Of a stretch of DNA of 64,000 nucleotides, positions 1-7,999 are shown piece after piece (the stretch's first letter is position 1; each line of letters begins with the position of its first letter). The position numbers and the translations under genes are program-made. The notes under the pieces were generated by a model, which worked only from the letters and a program-made list of their open reading frames with translations, did no database searches and had not been told where the DNA came from. The stretch comes from Flavobacterium branchiarum (GTDB lineage: Bacteria; Bacteroidota; Bacteroidia; Flavobacteriales; Flavobacteriaceae), in the NCBI RefSeq assembly GCF_030409845.1, contig NZ_JAUFQQ010000005.1:2046001-2110000 (forward strand), in the 5' to 3' direction.

Positions 1-464
1 AGTTGAGGTCGTACTCCATTCACATTTTGTAAAGCCTCATAAATATTAGCCGTTGGATTTTTTTTAAAGAATACTGGCGTGTAAACTTCTACAGGAACCG
101 CACTTTCTAAGCGTTTTACAGCTTTTAATGTTCCAGATATTACGACTTCGTTAAGTTCGTTTTCATTATTTGTTAATTGAAAATCTAAAGTCAAAGGCTC
201 ATTTTCTTTAAAAACAATGTTTTTTGTTATTGTCTTTTGACCAAGTGATGAAACTTGAATTTTATAATTGCCTAACGGAATAGCTTCTAATTTATAAAAG
301 CCTAAACTATCCGTTTGGGTTTTATAATTAGTTTTCAGTATTTGAACATTTGCTTGTTGCTTTTCTTGATTTTCAATAAATACTCTTCCTGAAATTGATG
401 AGGTATTTTGTGAAAAACCAACCTGAAGTATTGAAAACAGTAGCATTGTAAATAAATATTTCAT
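1..464 (-). CDS. TonB-dependent receptor, N-terminal part (cut by window start)
   Basis: This is the first ~154 residues of an outer-membrane TonB-dependent receptor; the rest lies beyond the window edge. An N-terminal signal peptide (MKYLFTMLLFSILQVGFSQ) is followed by a carboxypeptidase-regulatory-like beta-sandwich (about residues 23-105, with SGRVFIENQEKQQANVQILK and DSLGFYKLEAIPLGNYKI). The start of the plug domain follows (VVISGTLKAVKRLESAVPVEVYTP, then ANIYEALQNVNGVRPQL). These receptors import metal chelates or other ligands using TonB energy. The substrate cannot be read from this part, but a palindrome shared with the Nramp transporter promoter overlaps its -7 box. That makes a manganese- or iron-responsive receptor likely. 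The start codon is the ATG directly before the signal peptide. Confidence 0.9.
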   Translation of the reverse strand, partial: MKYLFTMLLFSILQVGFSQNTSSISGRVFIENQEKQQANVQILKTNYKTQTDSLGFYKLEAIPLGNYKIQVSSLGQKTITKNIVFKENEPLTLDFQLTNNENELNEVVISGTLKAVKRLESAVPVEVYTPVFFKKNPTANIYEALQNVNGVRPQ

Positions 465-479
465 TTTGTATAAATTATA

Positions 480-497
480 TTTTAGACAAATCTAAAA
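480..497. promoter_or_regulatory. Putative MntR/DtxR operator overlapping the TonB receptor promoter
   Basis: A perfect 7-4-7 inverted repeat, TTTTAGA-CAAA-TCTAAAA, lies 15 bp upstream of the receptor start. On the minus strand it contains TAGATTTG, a match to the Bacteroidota -7 box TAnnTTTG, and a TTG lies 18 nt further upstream, so the operator would sit on the promoter. The same motif (14 of 16 positions) precedes the Nramp gene, which is followed by a DtxR-family regulator. The link to that regulator is inference. Confidence 0.6.
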
Positions 498-548
498 ATT
501 ATATTCGACAAACAAAATTCTTTCTCAAAAAATAGTATTTTTTACATT

Positions 549-583
549 AAAAAAGCGGTTCATGGTTTATTATGAACCGCTTA
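549..583 (-). terminator. Rho-independent terminator of the merC/oxidoreductase operon
   Basis: An 11-bp stem (AAGCGGTTCAT pairing with ATGAACCGCTT) with an 8-nt loop is followed on the minus strand by TTTT. It lies downstream of the oxidoreductase gene and upstream of the TonB receptor. Confidence 0.7.
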
Positions 584-653
584 CGTTTTTAACCGTAAAC
601 CAAACAATTACACTAACATAAAATGATACGATTATATATTATGTTTCCGACTG

Positions 654-1562
654 CTAGAAATCTTCTTCTATGAGTTCCTTATTTATGAAAGCACCTGCTA
701 CTGATCCTGATGAAACCGCTAGTGCTACTGAACGACCAAATGTGGAATTGTCACCTGCAGCATATATTCCTTTGATTGTTGTTTTCTGATAAGAATCTAC
801 TTTTATTAAGCCTTGTTCTGTCATTTCGCAGCCCAATTCTTGTGGTAAATGCGAATGTTGCTCAAAAGGAGGTCTAGCATAAAGTGCTTTAATCGCTGTT
901 TTTGTTCCGTCCTTAAAAACAATATTTATAATTTTACCATCATTGTGTTGGAAATAATCTATTTCATTTTCTAAAGTTGCGATGTTGTTCTTTTTTAGTG
1001 TAGCAGTTTGATCTTCGGTCAATGATGATTTTCCATTTGTAAATAGCGTAAGGTCTTTTGTCCAATTTGAAATCATTTTTGTAAAATCATATCCGATATC
1101 ACCGTTTGCGATAATGCCAGTTCTTTCGTTTTTTACTTCGTAGCCGTGACAATAAGGACAATGTAATATCGAAATTCCCCAACATGCTGCGAATCCATTT
1201 ATTTCTGGAAATATATCTTTCAATCCTGTTGCAAAAATTAATTTTCTTGCTATAAAGACTTCTTTTCTTTCTGTTAGTATTTCAAAATCACTTTCTTTTT
1301 TAGATGCTTTAACTGCTTTATCTTCAATAAAACTTATAGTCGGGTACTTTAATACTTGGTTTTTTGCGGTAGCATTTATATCGGACGGTTTTTTACCATC
1401 TTGAGTTATGAAATTGTGTGAGTATGGAGTTTGTTGATTGCATGGATTGCCGCTATCTATAATTAACACTTTTCGCATCGAACGTCCTAATGCCATGGCT
1501 GCTGAAAAGCCGGCATAACTGCCACCAATTATTATAACATCGTATTCGTTACTTTTTTTCAT
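654..1562 (-). CDS. NAD(P)/FAD-dependent oxidoreductase, thioredoxin reductase-like
   Basis: A 302-residue pyridine nucleotide-disulfide oxidoreductase of the small, thioredoxin reductase-like type. The N-terminal FAD-binding loop reads GGSYAG (residues 13-18), a variant of GxGxxG. A CPYC redox pair sits at 135-138, and the C-terminal FAD motif YAAGD is at 267-271. The length is normal for the family (about 300-320). It lies 18 bp downstream of the merC-like gene on the same strand, so the two are probably co-transcribed. The pairing with a MerC-type membrane protein and a Fur-type repressor suggests a role in metal or redox stress rather than classical thioredoxin reduction. That role is inference; the fold assignment is firm. 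Confidence 0.85.
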   Translation of the reverse strand: MKKSNEYDVIIIGGSYAGFSAAMALGRSMRKVLIIDSGNPCNQQTPYSHNFITQDGKKPSDINATAKNQVLKYPTISFIEDKAVKASKKESDFEILTERKEVFIARKLIFATGLKDIFPEINGFAACWGISILHCPYCHGYEVKNERTGIIANGDIGYDFTKMISNWTKDLTLFTNGKSSLTEDQTATLKKNNIATLENEIDYFQHNDGKIINIVFKDGTKTAIKALYARPPFEQHSHLPQELGCEMTEQGLIKVDSYQKTTIKGIYAAGDNSTFGRSVALAVSSGSVAGAFINKELIEEDF

Positions 1563-1580
1563 GATTTTTGTTTTTAAGCG

Positions 1581-1967
1581 TTACAAAGTGTTTTTAGTTT
1601 GGAGTAGCTTTTTGTTAGTATCTATTTTTTTGTGAATTAGGTAATTTAGAATATGACCAATTATCATCCCAATTCCACCAATAAAGATTAGGACGGTGTG
1701 TACATCTAGTATTATTTCTATAATTATGCTTATAAAAATTAGGGTTATTGATAAAAGCAGAATACTACTTACAAGTAGAGTCGCTTTTTTTACTATTTTT
1801 ATAACTGCAAAAAATCCGATGGATGCAAAAAGTAAATCGATTATAGGATTATGGGTTATACCAAGTGGAACTATTGTTAATATAGGCAACACCAAACAAT
1901 GCACGAGGCATATTGTTGCGCTTGAAATTCCTAAAATGTCCCAATTAAAAGTTGTTTTTGTCTTCAT
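1581..1967 (-). CDS. MerC-domain membrane protein
   Basis: A 128-residue integral membrane protein with about four hydrophobic segments. The first carries paired cysteines in CLVHCLVLP (C20, C24), which resembles the metal-binding helix of MerC. MerC proteins carry mercuric or other thiophilic metal ions across the inner membrane. In Bacteroidota such proteins often lie beside Fur-family regulators without other mer genes, so the physiological metal may be zinc rather than mercury. The gene is transcribed divergently from the Fur-family gene, and the 84-bp gap between them holds two palindromes that probably control both. No merA, merT or merP is present here. Confidence 0.8.
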   Translation of the reverse strand: MKTKTTFNWDILGISSATICLVHCLVLPILTIVPLGITHNPIIDLLFASIGFFAVIKIVKKATLLVSSILLLSITLIFISIIIEIILDVHTVLIFIGGIGMIIGHILNYLIHKKIDTNKKLLQTKNTL

Positions 1968-1986
1968 AATGTGTATATTAGCTTAA

Positions 1987-2038
1987 TGCAATAATGTTGC
2001 AAATATAGAAAATTATTCTAAACGCAACAATGTTGCGT
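1987..2038. promoter_or_regulatory. Two palindromic operators between merC and the Fur-family gene
   Basis: Two related palindromes share the core GCAAyAATGTTGC. The first is TGCAATAATGTTGCA (1987-2001). The second is ACGCAACAATGTTGCGT (2022-2038), a perfect 8-1-8 inverted repeat. Both lie in the divergent intergenic region next to a Fur-family gene, as expected for an autoregulated Zur- or Fur-type repressor. Binding by this particular regulator is inferred from position. Confidence 0.65.
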
Positions 2039-2051
2039 AAATATTTTATTC

Positions 2052-2429
2052 ATGAAAGTTACCCGTAATACTGTGGCCAAAGGAGCCATTCTAGATTTAA
2101 TTACTAATTCAGATTCGGCATTGTCACATTCTGAGATTCATAAATTAACTCAGGATTTATGTGATCGTGTTACGATTTATAGAATTTTAGACCGTTTGGT
2201 CAATGAAGATGTCATTCATAAAATTGTAAATCTTGATGGAACTATTAAATATGCTAAATGTCATCATGCAAATCATGTGCATATTCATAATCATGTACAC
2301 TTTAGTTGCGAAAAATGTTTGAAAGTTACTTGCATGGAAAACGTGCAACCAAGCTATATAATTCCCCGTAATTACAAGGTTAACGATGTAAATTTTACTC
2401 TTTCGGGATTGTGTCCGAATTGTTTATAA
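2052..2429 (+). CDS. Fur-family transcriptional repressor (Zur-like)
   Basis: A 125-residue Fur-family metalloregulator. The N-terminal winged helix includes LCDRVTIYRILDRLVNED (about residues 36-53). A histidine-rich metal site follows (HHANHVHIHNHVHF, 71-84), and a structural zinc site is formed by C86-x2-C89 and C121-x2-C124. It is shorter than typical Fur (about 140-150). Such proteins bind DNA as metal-loaded dimers and repress uptake or efflux genes. It is divergent from the merC-like gene, with palindromes in between, so it likely regulates both. Zinc is the most likely effector from the His/Cys pattern, but this is not proven by sequence. Confidence 0.85.
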   Translation: MKVTRNTVAKGAILDLITNSDSALSHSEIHKLTQDLCDRVTIYRILDRLVNEDVIHKIVNLDGTIKYAKCHHANHVHIHNHVHFSCEKCLKVTCMENVQPSYIIPRNYKVNDVNFTLSGLCPNCL

Positions 2430-2441
2430 TTTCCTTTAACA

Positions 2442-2457
2442 TTTAGACAAGGCTAAA
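2442..2457. promoter_or_regulatory. Putative MntR/DtxR operator upstream of the Nramp gene
   Basis: TTTAGACAAGGCTAAA is an imperfect palindrome (TTTAG/CTAAA arms). It matches 14 of 16 positions of the perfect palindrome in the promoter of the TonB receptor at the window start. It lies just upstream of the -33 element of the Nramp promoter. The DtxR-family gene immediately downstream of the transporter is the probable binder. Confidence 0.65.
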
Positions 2458-2465
2458 AATAATGT

Positions 2466-2494
2466 TTGAGCAATGCAATTTTTGTATATATTTG
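2466..2494 (+). promoter_or_regulatory. Bacteroidota-type promoter of the Nramp gene
   Basis: A TTG (-33) is separated by 18 nt from TATATTTG (consensus TAnnTTTG, -7). Transcription would start around 2500, downstream of an in-frame TTG at 2466. This rules out that TTG and places the real start at the ATG at 2514. Confidence 0.65.
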
Positions 2495-2513
2495 CTTTAA
2501 TAATTTTTATGAA

Positions 2514-4385
2514 ATGACTAAATCTCTAGAAGAAGTTAACCAATCGGTTCAAACGCAAAATAAAAAATCTGTTTTTAGAAAAATATTAGCTTTTCTTGGT
2601 CCTGCTTATTTAGTGAGCGTTGGATACATGGATCCAGGAAACTGGGCGACAGATATTGCGGGTGGAAGCCAATTTGGGTATGCTTTACTTTGGGTTTTGT
2701 TAATGAGTAACTTAATGGCTTTGTTATTGCAAAGTCTTAGTGCTAGATTAGGAATTGTAACCCAACGTGATTTAGCACAAGCATCAAGAGAAACCTATTC
2801 TAAATTCATCAATTATATATTATACATTCTTGCCGAAGTCGCCATTGCTGCTTGTGATCTTGCTGAGGTACTGGGAATGGCAATTGGTATTAATTTATTA
2901 TTTGATATTCCGCTGATTGAGGGTGTCTTAATTACTGTATTAGATACTTTTTTATTGCTTTTCTTGATTAATAAAGGCATTCGAAAAATGGAAGCTTTCA
3001 TTATTGTCTTAGTTGCTATTATTGGGTTTTCTTTTGTTTTTGAAATGATTTTTGCTGAACCTGAACTAGATAAGGTAATGTATGGATTGATTCCATCACT
3101 TCCTAATTCTGCAGCTTTATACATTGCAATCGGTATTATCGGAGCAACAGTAATGCCTCATAATTTGTATCTGCACTCTTCTTTGGTACAAACCAGAAAA
3201 TTTGATAGAAGTCCTGCAGGAATCAAACAGGCATTAAAATACAATCTGATAGATTCAACGATTGCTCTTAATCTCGCCTTTTTTGTAAACGCCGCTATCT
3301 TAATTCTTGCTGCTGCAACCTTTCATCGAAATGGAATGTTTGAAGTTGCTGAAATTCAGGATGCGCATAAGTTTTTAGAACCGCTTTTAGGAACCAAGTG
3401 GGCACCTGTGCTCTTTGCAGTTGCTTTAATCGCAGCAGGTCAGAGCTCCACAATTACTGGAACTTTAGCGGGGCAAATCGTTATGGAAGGGTATTTAAAT
3501 TTAAGAATCCAACCTTGGGTTCGTCGAATAATAACACGTTTAATTGCTATTGTTCCCGCCGTAGTAGTTATTATGATTTATGGCGAAAGTGTCACAGGAA
3601 AACTGCTTATTCTGAGTCAGGTAATCCTGAGTTTGCAATTAGGATTTGCAATTATACCATTGATACATTTTGTGAGTGATAAAACAAAGATGAAAGGGTT
3701 TCATATTAGCAGATTAACTCAGGTTACAGCATGGGTTATTGCTTTGATTATTGTATCGCTTAACGGAAAATTAGTGTATGATGAAATAACGGGTTGGTTA
3801 GATGCTTCTGAGAATCCAATTGTGTTATGGGTTACTGTTGTTCCTCTGGCAATAGCTGCTTTAGTTTTATTACTTTATATCGTTTTTAAACCATTTATTG
3901 CTCGAGCAAAATCTGATATACAAAATCATTCCCCTCATAGCCTTGCTTTGCGCTTTTCTGTAAAAGAAGGATATAGTAAAAAGAACATTGCTATTTCTGT
4001 AGATTTCTCTAATGCCGATGAAGCAGCTATTAACAGTGCATTCGAATTAGGAGGAATTGATGGTAACTACACTTTAATTCATGTGGTTGAGACAGTTGGC
4101 GCACTTATGTATGGTCAAAATGTTGATGACCATGAAACAACAATCGATGAAAAACTGTTATTAGAATACAAAGAGATGCTTACGGCAAAAGGATTTAAGA
4201 TCGAGACAGAACTTGGATTTGGTAAGCCAAACAATATTATTCCGATTATTGTAAACAAAGGAGGTTTTGATATTTTGGTTATGGGAACGCACGGACATAC
4301 TGGCTTTAAAGATTTAGTTTTTGGAACAACAGTCGATAAATTGCGTCATAAAATTTCGATACCTTTGTTTATCGTTAAAAAATAA
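2514..4385 (+). CDS. mntH: Nramp-family divalent metal transporter fused to a universal stress protein domain
   Basis: A 623-residue protein. Residues ~1-460 form an Nramp (MntH-type) proton-coupled Mn2+/Fe2+ importer with the canonical DPGN metal-binding motif (D40-N43) on TM1 and MPH (214-216) on TM6, in about 11 TM segments. Residues ~488-623 are a UspA-like domain with the ATP-site signature MGTHGHTGF near 590 and the terminal strand PLFIVKK. Ordinary MntH is about 400-450 residues, so this is a genuine fusion; the USP domain would be cytoplasmic. The start is the ATG at 2514, because the longer reading from a TTG overlaps the promoter. An MntR-like operator precedes it and a DtxR-family gene follows. 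Confidence 0.92.
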   Translation: MTKSLEEVNQSVQTQNKKSVFRKILAFLGPAYLVSVGYMDPGNWATDIAGGSQFGYALLWVLLMSNLMALLLQSLSARLGIVTQRDLAQASRETYSKFINYILYILAEVAIAACDLAEVLGMAIGINLLFDIPLIEGVLITVLDTFLLLFLINKGIRKMEAFIIVLVAIIGFSFVFEMIFAEPELDKVMYGLIPSLPNSAALYIAIGIIGATVMPHNLYLHSSLVQTRKFDRSPAGIKQALKYNLIDSTIALNLAFFVNAAILILAAATFHRNGMFEVAEIQDAHKFLEPLLGTKWAPVLFAVALIAAGQSSTITGTLAGQIVMEGYLNLRIQPWVRRIITRLIAIVPAVVVIMIYGESVTGKLLILSQVILSLQLGFAIIPLIHFVSDKTKMKGFHISRLTQVTAWVIALIIVSLNGKLVYDEITGWLDASENPIVLWVTVVPLAIAALVLLLYIVFKPFIARAKSDIQNHSPHSLALRFSVKEGYSKKNIAISVDFSNADEAAINSAFELGGIDGNYTLIHVVETVGALMYGQNVDDHETTIDEKLLLEYKEMLTAKGFKIETELGFGKPNNIIPIIVNKGGFDILVMGTHGHTGFKDLVFGTTVDKLRHKISIPLFIVKK

Positions 4386-4392
4386 TTGTTGC

Positions 4393-4424
4393 GGTTTTAA
4401 GTTGCTAGATTTTCAACTTAAAAC
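4393..4424 (+). terminator. Hairpin between the Nramp gene and the DtxR-family gene
   Basis: An 11-bp stem (GTTTTAAGTTG pairing with CAACTTAAAAC) with a 10-nt loop follows the transporter stop directly. The 3' U-run is poor, so it may be an attenuator or processing hairpin rather than a complete terminator. Confidence 0.4.
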
Positions 4425-4462
4425 ACAGAATCTTTAAAGCTTTGAACCTGAAAAATACACAA

Positions 4463-5116
4463 ATGACCTTCTCAGAAGAAAACTACCTAAAAGCTATTTA
4501 TCATTTAACCACTTCTTCTGAAGCTGAGGTTAGTACCAATGCTATTGCCGAAATGATGGAAACAAAAGCATCATCGGTTACCGATATGCTTAAGAAATTA
4601 TCCGAAAAGGATTTGATTAATTATAAAAAATACCAAGGAGTTTCGCTTACAGAAAACGGAAAGTTAGCTGCCAAAATGATTGTTCGAAAACACCGTTTAT
4701 GGGAAGTTTTTTTAGTAGATAAACTTGATTTCTCTTGGGATGAGGTTCATGATATTGCCGAACAATTGGAACATATTAAATCGGAACAATTAATTAATAA
4801 GCTGGATGATTTTCTAGGTAATCCAACAGAAGATCCGCACGGAGATCCAATTCCAGATGCTCAAGGACGAATTATTAAAGTTGAAAAGCAACTGCTTTCA
4901 GAACTTAGTGAAAAACAAACTGGAGTGTGTGTTGGTGTAAAAGATACTTCATCTGAGTTTTTACAATATTTGGATAAACAAGGAATTGCTTTAGGTTCTA
5001 AAATAGAATGTCTATCAAAAGAAAGCTTCGATTTGTCTCTAAAAATTAAAGTAAACGAACAAGAACTTACTATTTCGAATAAAATAGCTTCAAACTTATT
5101 CGTCAAGTTGCTTTAG
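4463..5116 (+). CDS. DtxR/MntR-family metal-dependent transcriptional regulator
   Basis: A 217-residue DtxR-family repressor. The N-terminal winged helix begins MTFSEENYLKAIYHL and contains the recognition region MMETKASSVTDMLKKLSEKD. The dimerization and metal-binding helices follow (VRKHRLWEVFLVDKLDFSWD, then HDIAEQLEHIKSEQL). A PHGDPIP segment precedes a C-terminal FeoA/SH3-like domain (about 145-217). The start is the ATG giving MTFSEEN, the usual N-terminus of the family; a TTG 21 nt upstream is less likely. It lies downstream of the Nramp gene and probably represses it, and the TonB receptor, when Mn2+ or Fe2+ is sufficient. Manganese specificity is inferred from the Nramp linkage. Confidence 0.88.
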   Translation: MTFSEENYLKAIYHLTTSSEAEVSTNAIAEMMETKASSVTDMLKKLSEKDLINYKKYQGVSLTENGKLAAKMIVRKHRLWEVFLVDKLDFSWDEVHDIAEQLEHIKSEQLINKLDDFLGNPTEDPHGDPIPDAQGRIIKVEKQLLSELSEKQTGVCVGVKDTSSEFLQYLDKQGIALGSKIECLSKESFDLSLKIKVNEQELTISNKIASNLFVKLL

Positions 5117-5260
5117 GAAACGCACAGAAGCTTAATTAAAGCCTGAAAACGGATGTAATTGAGTATGTTCTCAGTTTTTAAGAAAAAACTTCTCAAGCCT
5201 TGTTATTTTAGTCTAGAGTAGTGGCTCGATTACTGAGATTTCAATTTCAATATAAATTTA

Positions 5261-5318
5261 AAAGGTTCAAAGGTTGTCCAGTTTATAAATAAACGGAGCA
5301 ACTTTTGAACCTTTGTTT
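5261..5318. terminator. Bidirectional terminator between the DtxR gene and the feo operon
   Basis: A long inverted repeat (AAAGGTTCAAAGGTTG pairing with CAACTTTTGAACCTTT, one mismatch, 22-nt loop) has an A-rich left flank and a T-rich right flank. It lies between convergent genes. Confidence 0.6.
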
Positions 5319-5348
5319 CTTTTTATCTTAGTACCTCAGTGCCTTTTC

Positions 5349-5471
5349 TTAATGACAACCACAGTCATTGTCTCCGCAATTTTTCTTGTTTTTAGGCTTC
5401 CAAAAAAACTTACGAATTAAGAAGGCAATTGCTATTGCTAAAATTGCAAAAGCTATAATTTCTTGTACCAT
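5349..5471 (-). CDS. FeoB-associated Cys-rich membrane protein
   Basis: A 40-residue protein. One N-terminal transmembrane helix (EIIAFAILAIAIAFLIRKFF) is followed by a basic linker (KPKNKK) and a cysteine-rich tail ending CGDNDCGCH. This matches the small FeoB-associated proteins found after feoB in Bacteroidota and Firmicutes. They are thought to act with the FeoB ferrous iron channel, perhaps handling iron on the cytosolic side like FeoC, but this is not established. It follows feoB by 6 bp on the same strand, so it belongs to the operon. Confidence 0.85.
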   Translation of the reverse strand: MVQEIIAFAILAIAIAFLIRKFFWKPKNKKNCGDNDCGCH

Positions 5472-5477
5472 AATGCA

Positions 5478-7577
5478 TTATTTTAAGAATTGATAAGCTA
5501 CTAAAGCTGTGACATAAGCCAATCCGCTCATTAATACGAGCTGAACCATTGGCCATTTCCATGAGTTTGTTTCCTTTTTGGTAATTGCAATTGTACTTGC
5601 ACATTGTAAAGCAAACGCATAAAATAGTAACAATGAGATTCCTGAAGCCAAATTGAAGATTTTTTCACCAGTCTGAGGGTTAATTTCTTCTTGCATTTTG
5701 CTTTTTATAGTAGACTCGTCATCTGTGCCACCTACACTGTAAATGGTTGCTAATGTACCAACAAAAACTTCTCTAGCAGCGAATGAACTTATAATTGCAA
5801 TACCAATTTTCCAATCGTATCCTAAAGGTGAAATAACAGGTTCAATAGTTTTACCCATTATTCCAATGTAAGAGTTCTCTATTTTTTGTGAAGCAACAGC
5901 TTCTTCATATTCAAACTCACTTAGAGGTTTGTCTTTGTGCCTTTCTGTTACAATAGCTTCCGCTTCATTAAATTTCTCTCCAGGACCGTACGAGGCTAAA
6001 AACCATAAAACAACAGATATTGCTAATATTATTTTTCCTGCACCCAAAACAAATGCTTTTGTTTTTTCGACTACATTAATAAAAACGTTCTTGAACAATG
6101 GTGTTTTGTAGCTTGGCATTTCAACTACGAAATATGTTTTGTTCTTGATTTTTAGAATTTTATTTAAAACATAAGCCGATAAAATAGCCATTCCAAAACC
6201 TAAAAGATACAATAACATCAAGGTTAAACCTTGTAGGTTAAGGAATCCGAAAAGGCGTTCATCTGGAATAACCAGTGCAATGATAATCGTATAAACTGGT
6301 AATCTAGCCGAACAGGTAGTAAATGGTGTTACCAAAATAGTGATTAAACGCTCTTTCCAGTTTTCGATATTACGTGTTGCCATAATTGCTGGAATGGCAC
6401 ACGCTGTTCCCGAAATTAAAGGGACAACACTCTTTCCTGATAAACCAAATTTGCGCATTATTTTATCCATAAGGAAAACAACACGGCTCATGTAACCACT
6501 TTCTTCAAGTACAGATATGAATAGGAACAAGAAGGCAATTTGCGGAATAAATATTAAGATTCCTCCAATTCCTGGGATAATTCCTTGAGAAATTAAATCG
6601 GTTAAGATACCACTTGGTAATTTTTCAGATGCTAATGAACTTAGCGTTGCAAATGAACTATCTATAAAATCCATTGGAACAGCGGCCCATTGGAATATTG
6701 CTTGAAATATAATAAATAATATAGCAAAAAACACAGCATAACCCCATACTTTATGAGTTAATATTTGGTCTAGTTTTGCACGGAAATCGGTAGCTATTGT
6801 ATGGTCTACTTTTAATCCTTCTTTTAAAACATCATTTATAAATTGATATCTCTTTATTGTTTCTTTCTGTTGCAGACGTTTTAATTCAGAGTGCGATTTT
6901 GTAAACGTACTTCTGACTTCATTTCTGTCAAGATTCAAAAAGTTAACATCTTGAGTGATAACCAACCATAATTTATACAATAGTTGATTAGGAAAAGCAT
7001 GTTGTAAACTTTTAAAATATTCTGGATCAATAACCGATGCGTTTAAACACGGTTCAGTTGGAATGTTTTTGTAGTCAACTATTATATTTTTAAGCTCTTC
7101 GATTCCCTGTCCTTTACGAGAACTGATTAAAGCAATTTTTGTCTTTAAGTGTTCTTCCAAATAAGGAATGTCTAGAGTGATTCCTTTAGACTCCATTCTA
7201 TCAGCCATATTAATAACTAATATCGTTGGAATTTCAAGGTCTTTTATTTGAGTATAAAGAAGTAAGTTTCGTTTTAGATTCTCAACATCGGTAACAACAA
7301 GTGCTACATCTGGATATAATTTGTCGTTTTTATTCAGCAAAAGTTCAATAACCATATTCTCATCAATAGAGCTGGCATTTAAACTGTATGTTCCTGGTAA
7401 GTCAAGAATGTTGGCTTTGATATTGTTTGGCAATTTACAGAAGCCCATCTTTTTTTCAACAGTAATTCCTGGATAGTTTCCTACTTGTTGGTTAAGACCT
7501 GTTAATTGATTAAAAACTGAAGTTTTTCCCGTATTTGGATTACCTATTAAGGCTACATTTATATTTTGAATACTCAT
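5478..7577 (-). CDS. feoB: Ferrous iron transport protein B
   Basis: A 699-residue polytopic GTP-gated Fe2+ importer. The N-terminal G domain has G1 GNPNTGKT (12-19), G3 DLPG (59-62) and G4 NMAD (123-126), with a G5-like ISSRKGQG. A helical linker domain (about 180-270) precedes the membrane part (from ~275), which includes the paired gate regions with FLFLFISVLEESGYMSR and the conserved SGTACAIPAIMATR and FTTCSARLPVY segments. The length is normal. It is translated 8 bp after feoA and precedes the small Cys-rich partner. No Fur-type box was identified upstream. Confidence 0.97.
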   Translation of the reverse strand: MSIQNINVALIGNPNTGKTSVFNQLTGLNQQVGNYPGITVEKKMGFCKLPNNIKANILDLPGTYSLNASSIDENMVIELLLNKNDKLYPDVALVVTDVENLKRNLLLYTQIKDLEIPTILVINMADRMESKGITLDIPYLEEHLKTKIALISSRKGQGIEELKNIIVDYKNIPTEPCLNASVIDPEYFKSLQHAFPNQLLYKLWLVITQDVNFLNLDRNEVRSTFTKSHSELKRLQQKETIKRYQFINDVLKEGLKVDHTIATDFRAKLDQILTHKVWGYAVFFAILFIIFQAIFQWAAVPMDFIDSSFATLSSLASEKLPSGILTDLISQGIIPGIGGILIFIPQIAFLFLFISVLEESGYMSRVVFLMDKIMRKFGLSGKSVVPLISGTACAIPAIMATRNIENWKERLITILVTPFTTCSARLPVYTIIIALVIPDERLFGFLNLQGLTLMLLYLLGFGMAILSAYVLNKILKIKNKTYFVVEMPSYKTPLFKNVFINVVEKTKAFVLGAGKIILAISVVLWFLASYGPGEKFNEAEAIVTERHKDKPLSEFEYEEAVASQKIENSYIGIMGKTIEPVISPLGYDWKIGIAIISSFAAREVFVGTLATIYSVGGTDDESTIKSKMQEEINPQTGEKIFNLASGISLLLFYAFALQCASTIAITKKETNSWKWPMVQLVLMSGLAYVTALVAYQFLK

Positions 7578-7585
7578 TGCAAATT

Positions 7586-7816
7586 CTATTTGATTATTTC
7601 TACTTCAATTACACGTGCTGTTTCTATTCGAATAGCTACATGTGAACCATTAATATTCAAATATAAAGGACCTCCAAAAGGAGCAATTTGAAGCAATTCG
7701 ACCATGTTACCTGGTAAGCAACCCATTTCTAATAATTTCAACGGAACTAGATCAATATCAAATTCTTTGATAGTGGCTTTTTCGCCTTTTTTAAGGGAGT
7801 GGATAGAATGTTTCAA
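7586..7816 (-). CDS. feoA: FeoA, SH3-like partner of FeoB
   Basis: A 76-residue FeoA protein (LKKGEKATIKEFDI, then LLEMGCLPGNMVELLQIAPFGGP) with the usual small SH3-like beta-barrel that regulates FeoB. It is the first gene of a feoA-feoB-accessory operon. The start codon is TTG: an in-frame stop lies 6 nt upstream and there is no nearby ATG, while the protein starting at this TTG aligns with full-length FeoA. On the minus strand, TAATATTG about 20 nt upstream of the start resembles a -7 box with one mismatch. Confidence 0.93.
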   Translation of the reverse strand: MKHSIHSLKKGEKATIKEFDIDLVPLKLLEMGCLPGNMVELLQIAPFGGPLYLNINGSHVAIRIETARVIEVEIIK

Positions 7817-7999
7817 GTTTATTTAGATTGAATTAATATTGCAATATTAGTCATTTAATATTTATTAAAAGCCCTTTTATACTACGGTTTCAATGTTTTA
7901 AGATATAATTCACATATGAAATGAGATTCCTCAAAAGTTAAATGAAAACTGTTTATTCATGGAATTAACTATTTTACGTGGAATTTTAAAACAGATAAG

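Noticed and set aside
1581..1967. Full mercury resistance operon
   Set aside because: Only a MerC-domain protein is present. The regulator is of the Fur family rather than MerR, and the oxidoreductase is thioredoxin reductase-like, without the MerA signature.
3398..3679. 93-codon plus-strand frame inside the Nramp gene
   Set aside because: It lies entirely within the Nramp coding region in a different frame, with no start context or homology.
7817..7860. DtxR-like box upstream of feoA (TTTAGATTGAATTAAT)
   Set aside because: Only the left half resembles the operator; the right half does not form a palindrome.
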